Origin: Flavisolibacter longurius
GTDB lineage: Bacteria > Bacteroidota > Bacteroidia > Chitinophagales > Chitinophagaceae
Assembly: GCA_013327885.1 (NCBI GenBank)
Contig: JABUMY010000011.1
Location: 62,001-126,000, forward strand
Reading direction: 5' to 3'
DNA length: 64,000 nucleotides
Position 1 is the first letter of the stretch, and every line of letters starts with the position of its first letter. Made by a program: the position numbers and the translations under genes. The notes under the pieces are model-generated. The model ran no database searches and had not been told where the DNA came from. It worked only from the letters and a program-made list of their open reading frames with translations. Positions 8,579 to 17,048 of this stretch are shown piece by piece.

Positions 8579-9379
8579 ATGCTTTCGTTTGATGTAGCCG
8601 GCGCCATTCTGCTGATGGCTGCCTTTTTGATCGAAGCGGCCGTTATTCTCCTGGAGCGTCCGGGCCGGGACGTTGTCAAGGACATGAAAGCAAACCTCCT
8701 GCTGGGGGGCTTTATCCTGCTCACCGGCATGCTGATGAAAGGTGTGGAGCTTACTGTTTTTTCGGCCCTGTACAGCGTTTCGCTTTTCAAGCCAGCCAGT
8801 ACCTGGTGGCTCTGGCTTACAGGCTTTTTGTGCTGCGATTTTATTCACTGGTTCTATCACTGGCTCGGGCACAAAACAAGGCTTTTCTGGGCCGCACATG
8901 TGACGCATCATTCCTCCGAGCATTTTAATCTTTCCACCGGCTGGCGCACCAATTTCATTCACCTGTTTTACCGCTTCCTGTTTTGGGCGCCACTTTGTGC
9001 CATCGGCTTTCCGCCACCCATGATCCTGTTTATCGAATCCATCACCGCCATGCAAAACTTTTTGGTGCATACCGAAAAGGTAGACAAGTTGGGTGTGCTT
9101 GATTGGCTTTTTAATACACCTTCCAACCACCGGGTGCACCATGCCTCCAACCCGGAATATATCGATAAAAACCTCGGTGGCATTACCATGCTGTATGATC
9201 ACCTGTTTGGTACTTACGCGGCGGAAAAAGCCCCGGTGGTGTATGGCATCACCCACAACATTCATACGCACAACCCGGCCTCCATTATCTTTCACGAGTT
9301 TGTCAGCCTTGGCAAAACCGTACCCAGGATCAAAGGCGTGAGAAAAAAGCTGCGCTACCTGTTTTCGCCACCGGTATAG
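8579..9379 (+). CDS. Fatty acid hydroxylase / sterol desaturase family membrane protein
   Basis: A 266-residue membrane protein with four or five hydrophobic helices and the di-iron histidine clusters of PF04116: HWFYH, then HVTHH (both near residues 90-120) and NHRVHH near residue 185. Such enzymes insert oxygen into lipid chains (hydroxylation or desaturation) in the membrane. The gene starts 10 bases after the epimerase gene, which argues for one transcript and perhaps a shared lipid-modifying pathway. The exact substrate cannot be determined. Confidence 0.88.
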   Translation: MLSFDVAGAILLMAAFLIEAAVILLERPGRDVVKDMKANLLLGGFILLTGMLMKGVELTVFSALYSVSLFKPASTWWLWLTGFLCCDFIHWFYHWLGHKTRLFWAAHVTHHSSEHFNLSTGWRTNFIHLFYRFLFWAPLCAIGFPPPMILFIESITAMQNFLVHTEKVDKLGVLDWLFNTPSNHRVHHASNPEYIDKNLGGITMLYDHLFGTYAAEKAPVVYGITHNIHTHNPASIIFHEFVSLGKTVPRIKGVRKKLRYLFSPPV

Positions 9380-9491
9380 TTGCCGTTTACAATTTTGGTG
9401 ACAACAGGTTGCGCACTGCCATCTTGTTTTTGCGGTGGAAGAATTGCTTATCTTGATACCCGATTTTTTCTACAACCGCAATATTTTTTTC

Positions 9492-10247
9492 ATGATGAAC
9501 AAGATCTCTTTTCGCTCTTCAGCTCTTGCTTTTGTGTTGATGACAGGATTGTGTTTTAACGGATGGGCGCAGCAAACGCCAATGCAGGATGAACGCAGAA
9601 AGGCCGAAGAAGAACGGCTTCGTGCCGACTGGCCGAACCTCAAGCGTTATGCAGCTGAAAACAGCGCTTTGGGCCCGGTAAAAGGAAGCGAAAAACGGGT
9701 AGTGTTCATGGGTAACTCCATTACCGAGGGGTGGAAGCGAACCGACAGCGCTTTTTTTGCCGGTAAGCCTTATATCAACCGCGGTATCAGCGGGCAAACC
9801 ACGCCGCAGATGCTGGTGCGTTTTCGTCCGGATGTACTGGACCTGAGACCCGCTGTTGTGGTCATTCTTGCCGGCATCAACGACATAGCGCAAAACACCG
9901 GTCCTATGACGCTGGAGCAAACTTTTGGCAACATTGCTTCCATGGCCGAACTGGCTAAAGCCAATGGCATTTCCGTGGTGATTTGCTCCGTGCTGCCGGC
10001 TTATGATTTTCCCTGGCGGCCCGGCCTGGCGCCGGCTGAAAAAGTAGTAAAGCTGAACGCAATGCTGAAAGCCTATGCGGAGAAAAACAAGCACGTGTAC
10101 GTGGATTATTTTTCGGCTATGGTTGACGATCGCAACGGGCTGAAAGCCGACCTGGCCTATGATGGCATTCATCCCACTTTAGCCGGTTACCGCGTGATGG
10201 CGCCGCTGGCAGAAAAAGGCATTGCACAGGCGATGAAGCAGCGCTGA
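9492..10247 (+). CDS. Secreted SGNH/GDSL-type hydrolase
   Basis: Start chosen at 9492, which gives a signal peptide ending at GWAQQ; the frame extends upstream to 9435 without a credible N-terminus. The 251-residue protein has block I GNSIT (Ser76), block III GIND (Asn130) and block V YDGIHPT (Asp224, His227), a complete SGNH catalytic set. The family deacetylates or de-esterifies carbohydrates and lipids. A charged helix (about residues 32-46, RRKAEEERLRADW) precedes the domain, as in many Bacteroidota acetylhydrolase-like members. The gene stands alone, 112 bases after the hydroxylase gene. Confidence 0.9.
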   Translation: MMNKISFRSSALAFVLMTGLCFNGWAQQTPMQDERRKAEEERLRADWPNLKRYAAENSALGPVKGSEKRVVFMGNSITEGWKRTDSAFFAGKPYINRGISGQTTPQMLVRFRPDVLDLRPAVVVILAGINDIAQNTGPMTLEQTFGNIASMAELAKANGISVVICSVLPAYDFPWRPGLAPAEKVVKLNAMLKAYAEKNKHVYVDYFSAMVDDRNGLKADLAYDGIHPTLAGYRVMAPLAEKGIAQAMKQR

Positions 10248-10345
10248 TTTTTCTGGTTACTTTTTTGTGGTACTTACCGGCAGCACTTTTAGCAGCGAAA
10301 AAAGCGCTGTCACAGGAACGTATTGTCAACAGGAAAAAAGAAACC

Positions 10346-10705
10346 ATGAAAAAACCCGTTAGTCCCACTGCACATGGCGTCATCGATTATGTGTTCTCCG
10401 CCGTGCAAGCCGCCACGCCATTTTTGTTAAGCCTGAATCCCGCCACCAAAAAAACATACGCCGCCCTTAGTACCGGCTTTACGGTAGTGAATGCGCTTAC
10501 CAATACGAAGGCCGGCATCAAGCCGGTGATCCCTTTCCGTGGCCATCAAAAAGCGGATGTTGGTTTTTTGGTAGGACTGGGCCTGCTCTCCTTTGCCGGT
10601 TTCATCCGGAACGATAAACGATCTCGCCTGTTTCACCTGGCGTTTTTAGGCCTGGGGCTTGCGCATTACCTGCTCACCGATTATAAACAGGCTGCCGCGA
10701 AGTAA
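10346..10705 (+). CDS. Small integral membrane protein with HGVIDY motif
   Basis: 119 residues from the ATG at 10346. Four hydrophobic segments are predicted, and the N-terminus carries SPTAHGVIDYVFSA. An HG..DY motif in the first helix is seen in small SPW-repeat-like and uncharacterised membrane proteins. No biochemical role is known to me. Upstream in-frame sequence from 10265 lacks membrane or signal character and is treated as leader. Confidence 0.65.
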   Translation: MKKPVSPTAHGVIDYVFSAVQAATPFLLSLNPATKKTYAALSTGFTVVNALTNTKAGIKPVIPFRGHQKADVGFLVGLGLLSFAGFIRNDKRSRLFHLAFLGLGLAHYLLTDYKQAAAK

Positions 10706-10818
10706 ATTTGCGGCCGCTGTAAAAGCATTGCCGGTTTTTCACCTAACTGAACCATTTTCTTGTTGAACTGTTTTAGGTGTTGCGTGCACGGTATTTGCAC
10801 AAGCTTATTCTATTTTAC

Positions 10819-13248
10819 ATGAGAAGAATTTTTGTTTCCCTGGTTTGTTTGTTCACGCTTGTTTCGCTTCATGCCCAAAACACGGGTGCCGTTACCGGCC
10901 TTGTGCAAAATGCCGTTACCCGGCAGCCGCTTTCCGGTGCCACCGTGGTGGTGGATGGCACCGGTCTTTCGGCGCTCTCCGACTCTTCGGGGCGCTACCG
11001 CATTGGCAGCATTCCTGCCGGTGCCTACACGGTAACGGTAACGTTTGTGGGTTTTGATCCTGAAAGCCGCTTCAACGTGCCCATCACCTCGGGTAACGAA
11101 AACGAAATTTCGTTTGAGCTGCAGCCGCGGTCGGGAGACCTGGATGCGGTGGTGGTACGCTCCAACCAGCGTACCGCAAGGGCTACTTCATTAACGACAC
11201 CGCTAAGCGTACAACGCCTTACCTCCGAAGAGATCAAAACCAATCCCGGTGGCAACTTCGACATCAGCCGCGTGGTGAATTCGCTTCCTGGCGTTGGCGG
11301 TTCATCAGGCAGTGTTGGTGGCTATCGCAATGATATCATTGTTCGCGGTGGCGGACCGGGGGAGAATGTTTTTTACCTCGATGGTATTGAAGTGCCAGTG
11401 ATCAACCACTTTGCCACGCAGGGAAGCGGCGGCGGACCGACCGGCATCCTCAACGTTTCGTTTATTGAAGATGTCAAACTCTCCAGCAGCGCTTTTCATG
11501 CGAAGTACGACAATGCCCTTTCCAGCGTGTTTGAGTTCCGTCAAAAAACAGGAAACCCCAATAAAACGCAGGGCAATATTCGCCTGAGCGGCACCGAACT
11601 GGCGGGTACGCTGGAAGGACCGCTGAACAAATCAGGCAATCTTACTTACCTCGCTTCGGTACGGCGTAGCTACCTGCAACTGCTTTTTTCCCTTATCGAT
11701 CTTCCTATTCGCCCCAACTACTGGGACGTGCAATACAAGGTCACGTATCGTCCCGATGCCAAGTCAACACTAACTTTTCTGGGTGTTGGTGCCATCGACC
11801 AGTTTGGCTATGGCGAGGTGAACGAACCCACGCAGGAAAAGCTCTACACGTTGGGACAGGTAGGCTCAATCCGCCAGCGCAATTACACTGCTGGTGCATC
11901 TTACCGCCGGTCCATCAACAACGGCTACTACCTGCTTTCGCTCAGCCGCAATACGCTGGACAACAAGCTGGAGAAATTTGACCGCAACGACGAAAGCGAT
12001 CCGTCTAACTTACGGTACCGCACAAACGCAATGGAAACCGAAAACAAGCTGCGACTGGAGGTGAACAAAACCGTAGGCGGCTGGAACTGGAGTTATGGCG
12101 CTTCGGCGCAGTACCTGCAGTACAATGCCGCCAACAACATCCGCCGCCGGGCTGCCGTGGATGCACAACCCGAAGACCGCTTTCTTTATTCTTCCGATAT
12201 CAATTTTTTCCGTTTTGGCGCCTATGTGCAAACAGGCAAGCGGTTTGCCGGCGACCGCCTTTCTCTCAATGCGGGCCTCCGTACCGATGTGAACACCTTT
12301 ACCAATGATGGTGGCGATCCGCTGAAAGCATTTTCGCCACGGGTTGCGCTGAGCTATCTTCTTGCCGATAAATGGACCCTCAATGCCACCGTTGGCCGTT
12401 ATGCCCGGATCGTGCCTTACACGGTGCTGGGTTTCCGCAACAACAACGGCGAGTTGGTGAACCAGGACAACAATTACATCACCACAACACATTTTGTTAC
12501 GGGTGTTGAGTTTTTACCCAAAAGCACTACGCGTTTTACGCTGGAAGGATTTTATAAAAAATACGACAACGTGCCGGTGACCCTGCGTGACGGCATCTCC
12601 ATCAACAACCAGGGCGCCGATTTTGGTTCGGTGGGCAATGAGCCGGTGAGCCCCGATGGCATTGGCGAAGCCTACGGTCTTGAGTTTTTTGCACAGCAAA
12701 AACTTACGGACCGCTTTTTCGGATTAATGAGCTATACGTTTTTTCACAGCCGCTTTAGCAATGCCGATGGAAAGCTGGCGCCCAGTGCCTGGGACAACCG
12801 TCACCTGGTAAGCCTGACCCTGGGTTACAAGCTGCCCCGCAACTGGGAACTGGGATTGAAATACCGCTACCAGGGCGGTGCTCCGTACACGCCGTTTGAC
12901 CTGGTGGAAAGCCGCCGCAATTTTTTAACGCAGGGACAGGGCCTGTTTGATTTTTCCCGCTTCAACACGCAGCGGCTGGCGGCGTTTTCAGCCAGCGATA
13001 TCCGCATCGACAAACGCTGGAACTTTCGCAAGGTGACGCTGGATGTTTTCCTGGATGTGTCCAACTGGTGGGGTGCCAAATCAGTGGGTTATCCCAAGTA
13101 TAGTTTTGAACGCGACCTGGCTACGGGGAACTTTATTACGTTAGATGGACAGCCGATAAGGGGGGATGGCAGCAATGGGGTGCCCATCATCATCAACGAT
13201 GATGATCCGGTTGTGCTGCCGACGATCGGGTTTATCATTGAGTTTTAA
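10819..13248 (+). CDS. TonB-dependent receptor with N-terminal carboxypeptidase-regulatory-like domain
   Basis: 809 residues from the ATG at 10819 (signal peptide ending near LHAQ). A CarboxypepD_reg-like Ig fold covers about residues 25-105 (VTGLVQNAVTRQPLSGATV). The plug follows at about 115-240 (IIVRGGGPGENVFYLDGIE) and a 22-strand barrel up to the final Phe (GFIIEF), the usual C-terminal signal for BamA insertion. It transports an unknown ligand across the outer membrane with energy from TonB. Unlike the SusC at 21245, it has no STN domain and no SusD partner. Confidence 0.93.
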   Translation: MRRIFVSLVCLFTLVSLHAQNTGAVTGLVQNAVTRQPLSGATVVVDGTGLSALSDSSGRYRIGSIPAGAYTVTVTFVGFDPESRFNVPITSGNENEISFELQPRSGDLDAVVVRSNQRTARATSLTTPLSVQRLTSEEIKTNPGGNFDISRVVNSLPGVGGSSGSVGGYRNDIIVRGGGPGENVFYLDGIEVPVINHFATQGSGGGPTGILNVSFIEDVKLSSSAFHAKYDNALSSVFEFRQKTGNPNKTQGNIRLSGTELAGTLEGPLNKSGNLTYLASVRRSYLQLLFSLIDLPIRPNYWDVQYKVTYRPDAKSTLTFLGVGAIDQFGYGEVNEPTQEKLYTLGQVGSIRQRNYTAGASYRRSINNGYYLLSLSRNTLDNKLEKFDRNDESDPSNLRYRTNAMETENKLRLEVNKTVGGWNWSYGASAQYLQYNAANNIRRRAAVDAQPEDRFLYSSDINFFRFGAYVQTGKRFAGDRLSLNAGLRTDVNTFTNDGGDPLKAFSPRVALSYLLADKWTLNATVGRYARIVPYTVLGFRNNNGELVNQDNNYITTTHFVTGVEFLPKSTTRFTLEGFYKKYDNVPVTLRDGISINNQGADFGSVGNEPVSPDGIGEAYGLEFFAQQKLTDRFFGLMSYTFFHSRFSNADGKLAPSAWDNRHLVSLTLGYKLPRNWELGLKYRYQGGAPYTPFDLVESRRNFLTQGQGLFDFSRFNTQRLAAFSASDIRIDKRWNFRKVTLDVFLDVSNWWGAKSVGYPKYSFERDLATGNFITLDGQPIRGDGSNGVPIIINDDDPVVLPTIGFIIEF

Positions 13249-13290
13249 GTGAGCACCGTGAGTGGTGAATGGTCAGTGGTGAGTTGATGC
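13249..13290. repeat. Heptamer array, TGGTGAN / TGGTCAG type
   Basis: About six 7-base units such as TGGTGAA and TGGTCAG start directly after the stop codon of the TonB receptor gene. Same motif family as 1621-1648 (inverse orientation) and 50151-50219. Confidence 0.65.
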
Positions 13291-13370
13291 ATCCGTGATT
13301 GGTTATTTCCGGACACGGAACGTCATGCCATTTGACTGTCAATTGCCTGTTGTTTTTTGCAAATTGGCGC

Positions 13371-13913
13371 TTAACCGCCGCTGCCTTTTTCTCCCACAAA
13401 CCACTGCTCTTTGTTGCGGAACAAAACATTGAAGGTCGTCAGCGTACCATAAATGCGGGTGATGTATTGCTGCAGGTTCACCTTGTCTTCATCGCTTAAG
13501 GTTTTGTGGGCATTGATCTGTTGCTCCATTACCCGCAGGCGGTCCCGCAGCATCACGATCTTGTGAAAGAAATCTTCAATGGGAACTTCTTTTGGCTTCA
13601 GCGACTTGTCGGCCGGCTGCAGGATCATCGTGCCCTTTTGCCAGCGGTCGCCCAGTGGCACCACTTCCGAAATGCCGCCCCAGAGACGCAATATTTTCAG
13701 CAGGCTTTTTTCTATGTCCGAATGGGTTTCAATTTCTTCGGTTACGTTTTCAGGGATGATCTCTTCCAGATTGGTATCCCCTTTGTCAATTTCTTTGATG
13801 CCGTGGTAGATGAACGAGATGAGGTAGGTTGCATACCGTACACCCACGATTACGCCGGGACCGTGCTGTGTGTGTTGCAGTCTTGTGCCAATGCCAAGTG
13901 TCAGTTGTTCCAT
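13371..13913 (-). CDS. Conserved protein of unknown function with CarD/Tudor-like N-terminus
   Basis: 180 residues, cytoplasmic, without signal peptide. The first 40 residues (LGIGTRLQHTQHGPGVIVGV, then a short strand-rich part with YHGIKEID) look like a small SH3/Tudor-like barrel similar to the CarD N-terminus; the rest is mostly helical (KIVMLRDRLRVMEQQINA) and resembles a coiled coil. I have the impression that homologues are common in Chitinophagaceae, but I know no function. It ends 81 bases after the array near 13290 and its start is 1 base from the end of the serine hydrolase at 13915, so the two may be co-transcribed. Confidence 0.7.
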   Translation of the reverse strand: MEQLTLGIGTRLQHTQHGPGVIVGVRYATYLISFIYHGIKEIDKGDTNLEEIIPENVTEEIETHSDIEKSLLKILRLWGGISEVVPLGDRWQKGTMILQPADKSLKPKEVPIEDFFHKIVMLRDRLRVMEQQINAHKTLSDEDKVNLQQYITRIYGTLTTFNVLFRNKEQWFVGEKGSGG

Positions 13914-13914
13914 G

Positions 13915-15429
13915 TTAGTTTGTTTTTACAAAATCGTACGGGGTAAATTCTACAAAGTCCGATACTGTTACCCTTACCGATTGCACCTTGCCGTTATGAA
14001 TGGTAACCGGCCAAACCTTGTTGCCGTAGATCGCTTCGTTGAACTGTGCAAGATAACGGTTGCCGCCCAATGCTTCCACCGTAGCATAGCGGCCTTTGTG
14101 ATGCTGAAAGGTAGCGATGGCTTTGCCATCTTTTACAGTGATCTTCATCCAGCCATATACAGGGTGCTGGTATTGCCCGGCCAGCGCCGAAATGGGTACA
14201 GCAGCCTGGGGATGCATGGTTACCGTGTCCCGTTTTTTCTGCAGCCACAGCCGCTGTTCTTTTTCATTTTCTTTGAACTGCGTTAACCGCAGGTTGCTGT
14301 AATTGCGGTACGGCAGCCCGAGGTAGGCATCGAGGATCTCCCAGCGCAGGGCCTCGAAAAAATTATTGGTATCAGTGTTGGTGAAAACAAGAATGCCCAG
14401 GCCTTCCTCAGGCACCAGGGCTACACTGGTAACAAAACCATTGACCCCACCGGTATGGGCTACGATTTTGCGACCGCTGTAGGCTTCCAAAAACCAACCC
14501 AATCCGTAGAGGGCAAAATGAGATTTGTTGAACGGGTGGCCTCCGTTGCCCAGGATGGATTGCGGCGTGCGGGTCTGCTCGAGTGCGGCGATGGGCACGA
14601 TCGTTTTTCCATCGGACTGACCGTTGGCCAGCAGCATGCGCAGCCACTTGCTCATGTCGGCAGCACTGGAATAAATATTTCCTGCTGGTGCCATATTATC
14701 CAGCCGGCCGTAATCAATTACCTGCAAGTTTCCGTTCACCACCGTATGCGCTTTGGCAATGTTGGTGGCCTTTGCCACGGCACTGTCCGATGAGACCGTG
14801 CGGTGCATGCCCAGGGGTGAAAAAAAGCGTTCCTGCAGCAGGGTGCTCCAGGTTTTGCCCGTGGCTTTTGCCATCGCTTCGCCGGCGGCAAGAAAGCCCG
14901 CATTGGTGTAGCCCCAGCGGCTGCGAAAGCTGTATTGCGGTTTTAGCAGGGCAAACTTTTGCAGCACGTCTGCTTTTGGCAGGTCAGAATCAAAAAACAT
15001 AAAATCACCCTGGAAGGTTTCAAAGCCCAGGCGGTGGGTCACCAGGTCACGCAGGGTGGCTTCCTTGCTGACCCAGGGATCGTGGAGGCGAAAATTGGGC
15101 AGCCATTTCTGCACCTTATCGTCCAGCGATAAAACTTTTTCTGAAGCCAGCAGGGCCAGCAGGGTGCCGGTAAATGCCTTGGTGTTGGAGCCAATGCCAA
15201 ACAGGGTAGTCGTGTCAACCTTTTTTGGGCTACCCCATTCCGTTAGTCCATAACCTTTCAGCACCACCACTTTGCCGTCCTTTACAATGCAAACGGCCGC
15301 GCCGGGGATTTGCCAGTCGGACATGCCTTTCTCGACATAGGCATCAAGACTGTCTTTTACAAAAGAAGGCTGTGCGCCGGCAGAGAGGAGCACAAGCAGG
15401 GCAAGCGCTGCAAAGAGAATCTTTTTCAT
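13915..15429 (-). CDS. Secreted serine hydrolase (class C beta-lactamase fold) with DUF3471-like C-terminus
   Basis: Start set at 15429, where MKKILFAALALLVLLSAGAQ forms a signal peptide; the open frame upstream to 15546 crosses the palindromic element and is not signal-like. The 504-residue product has SNTK (Ser81-Lys84), YTN (Tyr174) and HTGG (His325), all three class C motifs. The region after about residue 400 resembles DUF3471 (ALAGQYQHPVYGWMKITV). It is probably a periplasmic or secreted esterase/peptidase of unknown substrate. The downstream gene at 13371-13913 follows immediately. Confidence 0.88.
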   Translation of the reverse strand: MKKILFAALALLVLLSAGAQPSFVKDSLDAYVEKGMSDWQIPGAAVCIVKDGKVVVLKGYGLTEWGSPKKVDTTTLFGIGSNTKAFTGTLLALLASEKVLSLDDKVQKWLPNFRLHDPWVSKEATLRDLVTHRLGFETFQGDFMFFDSDLPKADVLQKFALLKPQYSFRSRWGYTNAGFLAAGEAMAKATGKTWSTLLQERFFSPLGMHRTVSSDSAVAKATNIAKAHTVVNGNLQVIDYGRLDNMAPAGNIYSSAADMSKWLRMLLANGQSDGKTIVPIAALEQTRTPQSILGNGGHPFNKSHFALYGLGWFLEAYSGRKIVAHTGGVNGFVTSVALVPEEGLGILVFTNTDTNNFFEALRWEILDAYLGLPYRNYSNLRLTQFKENEKEQRLWLQKKRDTVTMHPQAAVPISALAGQYQHPVYGWMKITVKDGKAIATFQHHKGRYATVEALGGNRYLAQFNEAIYGNKVWPVTIHNGKVQSVRVTVSDFVEFTPYDFVKTN

Positions 15430-15511
15430 TAGACAAATTGCATGATCAATAATTTTATTAGCCGGGTGCAGGTGTGGTTTTGTGGGACGGTCTTTTGTCG
15501 CCATTGTTCGA

Positions 15512-15594
15512 CCCCTACGGGGCCGGGTTCCTCTGTCGTTTATCATTCCCCGGGTTGCACCCGGGGCTATTCACAGGAGACCCTTTCAGGGTCT
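15512..15594. repeat. REP-like element with three hairpins (copy A)
   Basis: Three palindromes in a row: CCCC-TAC-GGGG (15512-15522), CCCCGGGT-TGC-ACCCGGGG (15548-15566) and AGACCCT-TTC-AGGGTCT (15578-15594). The second and third are joined by GCTATTCACAGGAGA. The element at 59590-59683 has the same three-hairpin order and an almost identical joint, while the stems differ, which suggests preserved structure. Confidence 0.75.
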
Positions 15595-15682
15595 GTCGCC
15601 ATCAATGATTGATGACTATATCGGCTTCCTGAAAAACAGTCAAATAAAAATCACTTTTTTTTCAACCCAGTTTGTCTCCGCC

Positions 15683-15717
15683 AAACCCCAACCCCCAAAC
15701 CCCTAACTCCTAACTCT
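15683..15717. repeat. Heptamer array, AAACCCC / TAACTCC type
   Basis: Five 7-base units in phase (AAACCCC, AACCCCC and three more, the last two TAACTCC and TAACTCT) abut the stop codon of the minus-strand hydrolase at 15722. Confidence 0.65.
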
Positions 15718-15721
15718 CTCC

Positions 15722-17011
15722 TCAATCCACCAGCGCACTGTACACCATCACCTTGAACTTATCAGAAGCATCCCAGTGTGAGGAGCCCCAGATCTGGCGG
15801 TAAAGGATTCCCACAAGGCCTTCTTTCGGGTCAGCCCAGTAAAGGGTGGAAAAGGCACCACCCCAGTCAAACACCCCGGCCGGCGTGGGTATCCTGGCAC
15901 TTCCCCTTTCGGTGGTGATACCAAAGCCCAGCCCCATTTTGTTCTGGCCAAAATCAACATCACCGATCTGGTTCATGATGATCATCCGCACGGTGTTGCG
16001 GGCCAGGAGTTGCTTGCCGTTGTACGACCCGCCATTGAGCAGCATCTGCAGAAAAATGGCATAGTCCAGTGCCGTGGACGAAAGACCGGCACCGCCCGAA
16101 AAATATGTAGTGCCGTTCTTGGGATAATCCGTTTGAAAGATGCCGTTCTGGTTCACGCCGGGCGGTGCTTTCTGCAGGGTGCCGTTCTCCTCGCGGTACA
16201 GGTTTGCCACACGGGAGTGCTTGGCGGCCGGCACGTTGAAATACGTGTCTTTCATGCCAAGGGGTTCAAAGATCCGTGTACGGAAAAATTCATCCAGCGT
16301 GGTGCCGGAGAGCACCTCCACCAGGTAGCCCAGGAGGTCCGAGTTGAGCCCATAGGTCCAGCGTTCGCCAGGATGATGCAGGAGGGGAAGCTTGCCCAGC
16401 TTGCGCATGTCGGTAGCCAGCAGGTGACCGTTTTCGGCACCAATTCCTGCAGTGATGCCTGCCTTGGCATAAATGGCGTTGGCTTCCTTGCTGCCGATCT
16501 GCGCATAGCCAATACCGGACGTATGGGTGAGCAATTGCCGGATGGTGATTTCGCCCTTGGCCGGCACGGTGGTATAGCTTGAATCCTGGGCGTTGAATTT
16601 TTCCAGCACCACAGGTTTGGCAAATTCCGGAATGTAAAGTGATACGGGATCGTCGAGCAGGAACTTGCCTTCTTCGTACAGCATCATCGCCGCTATGGAT
16701 GTAATGGCTTTTGTTTGCGAAGCAATGCGGTAAATGTCATCGGTGCGGATAGGGTCTTTTTTCTCCGGGTCGTCAAAGCCGAACGCTTTGTGGTAAACAA
16801 TCTTGCCGTTGCGGGCAATCAGGGCCACGGCGCCGTTGGTGCGGCCCCTTTCCACCCAGCCGGTGAGCATGGTATCGAGGCGCTTCAGCCTTTCGGCTGA
16901 GAAGCCGGCGCTTGCAGGCAGCGCAGGTTGCAGGGTAGGCTTTGTGCTTTGCGCAAAGGTGAGGAGGGCCACCAAAACAAAGCCTGTAAAAAGCGGGATC
17001 TTTTTTCGCAT
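15722..17011 (-). CDS. Secreted serine hydrolase of the beta-lactamase/EstB type
   Basis: 429 residues with a signal peptide (MRKKIPLFTGFVLVALLTFAQ). SQTK (Ser98-Lys101) is the nucleophile motif and Tyr220 in YGLNSDLLG the likely general base. The C-terminal WGGAFSTLYWADPKEGL replaces the HxG motif, as in EstB-like esterases. It lacks the DUF3471 tail of its two relatives in the window, so it is from another subfamily. The gene at 17049 ends 37 bases upstream and has the same orientation. Likely reaction: hydrolysis of an ester or amide in the periplasm; substrate unknown. Confidence 0.88.
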   Translation of the reverse strand: MRKKIPLFTGFVLVALLTFAQSTKPTLQPALPASAGFSAERLKRLDTMLTGWVERGRTNGAVALIARNGKIVYHKAFGFDDPEKKDPIRTDDIYRIASQTKAITSIAAMMLYEEGKFLLDDPVSLYIPEFAKPVVLEKFNAQDSSYTTVPAKGEITIRQLLTHTSGIGYAQIGSKEANAIYAKAGITAGIGAENGHLLATDMRKLGKLPLLHHPGERWTYGLNSDLLGYLVEVLSGTTLDEFFRTRIFEPLGMKDTYFNVPAAKHSRVANLYREENGTLQKAPPGVNQNGIFQTDYPKNGTTYFSGGAGLSSTALDYAIFLQMLLNGGSYNGKQLLARNTVRMIIMNQIGDVDFGQNKMGLGFGITTERGSARIPTPAGVFDWGGAFSTLYWADPKEGLVGILYRQIWGSSHWDASDKFKVMVYSALVD

Positions 17012-17048
17012 AAGATGAAGAGTTGGTTGAAGAAAGAGAGTAAATTAA

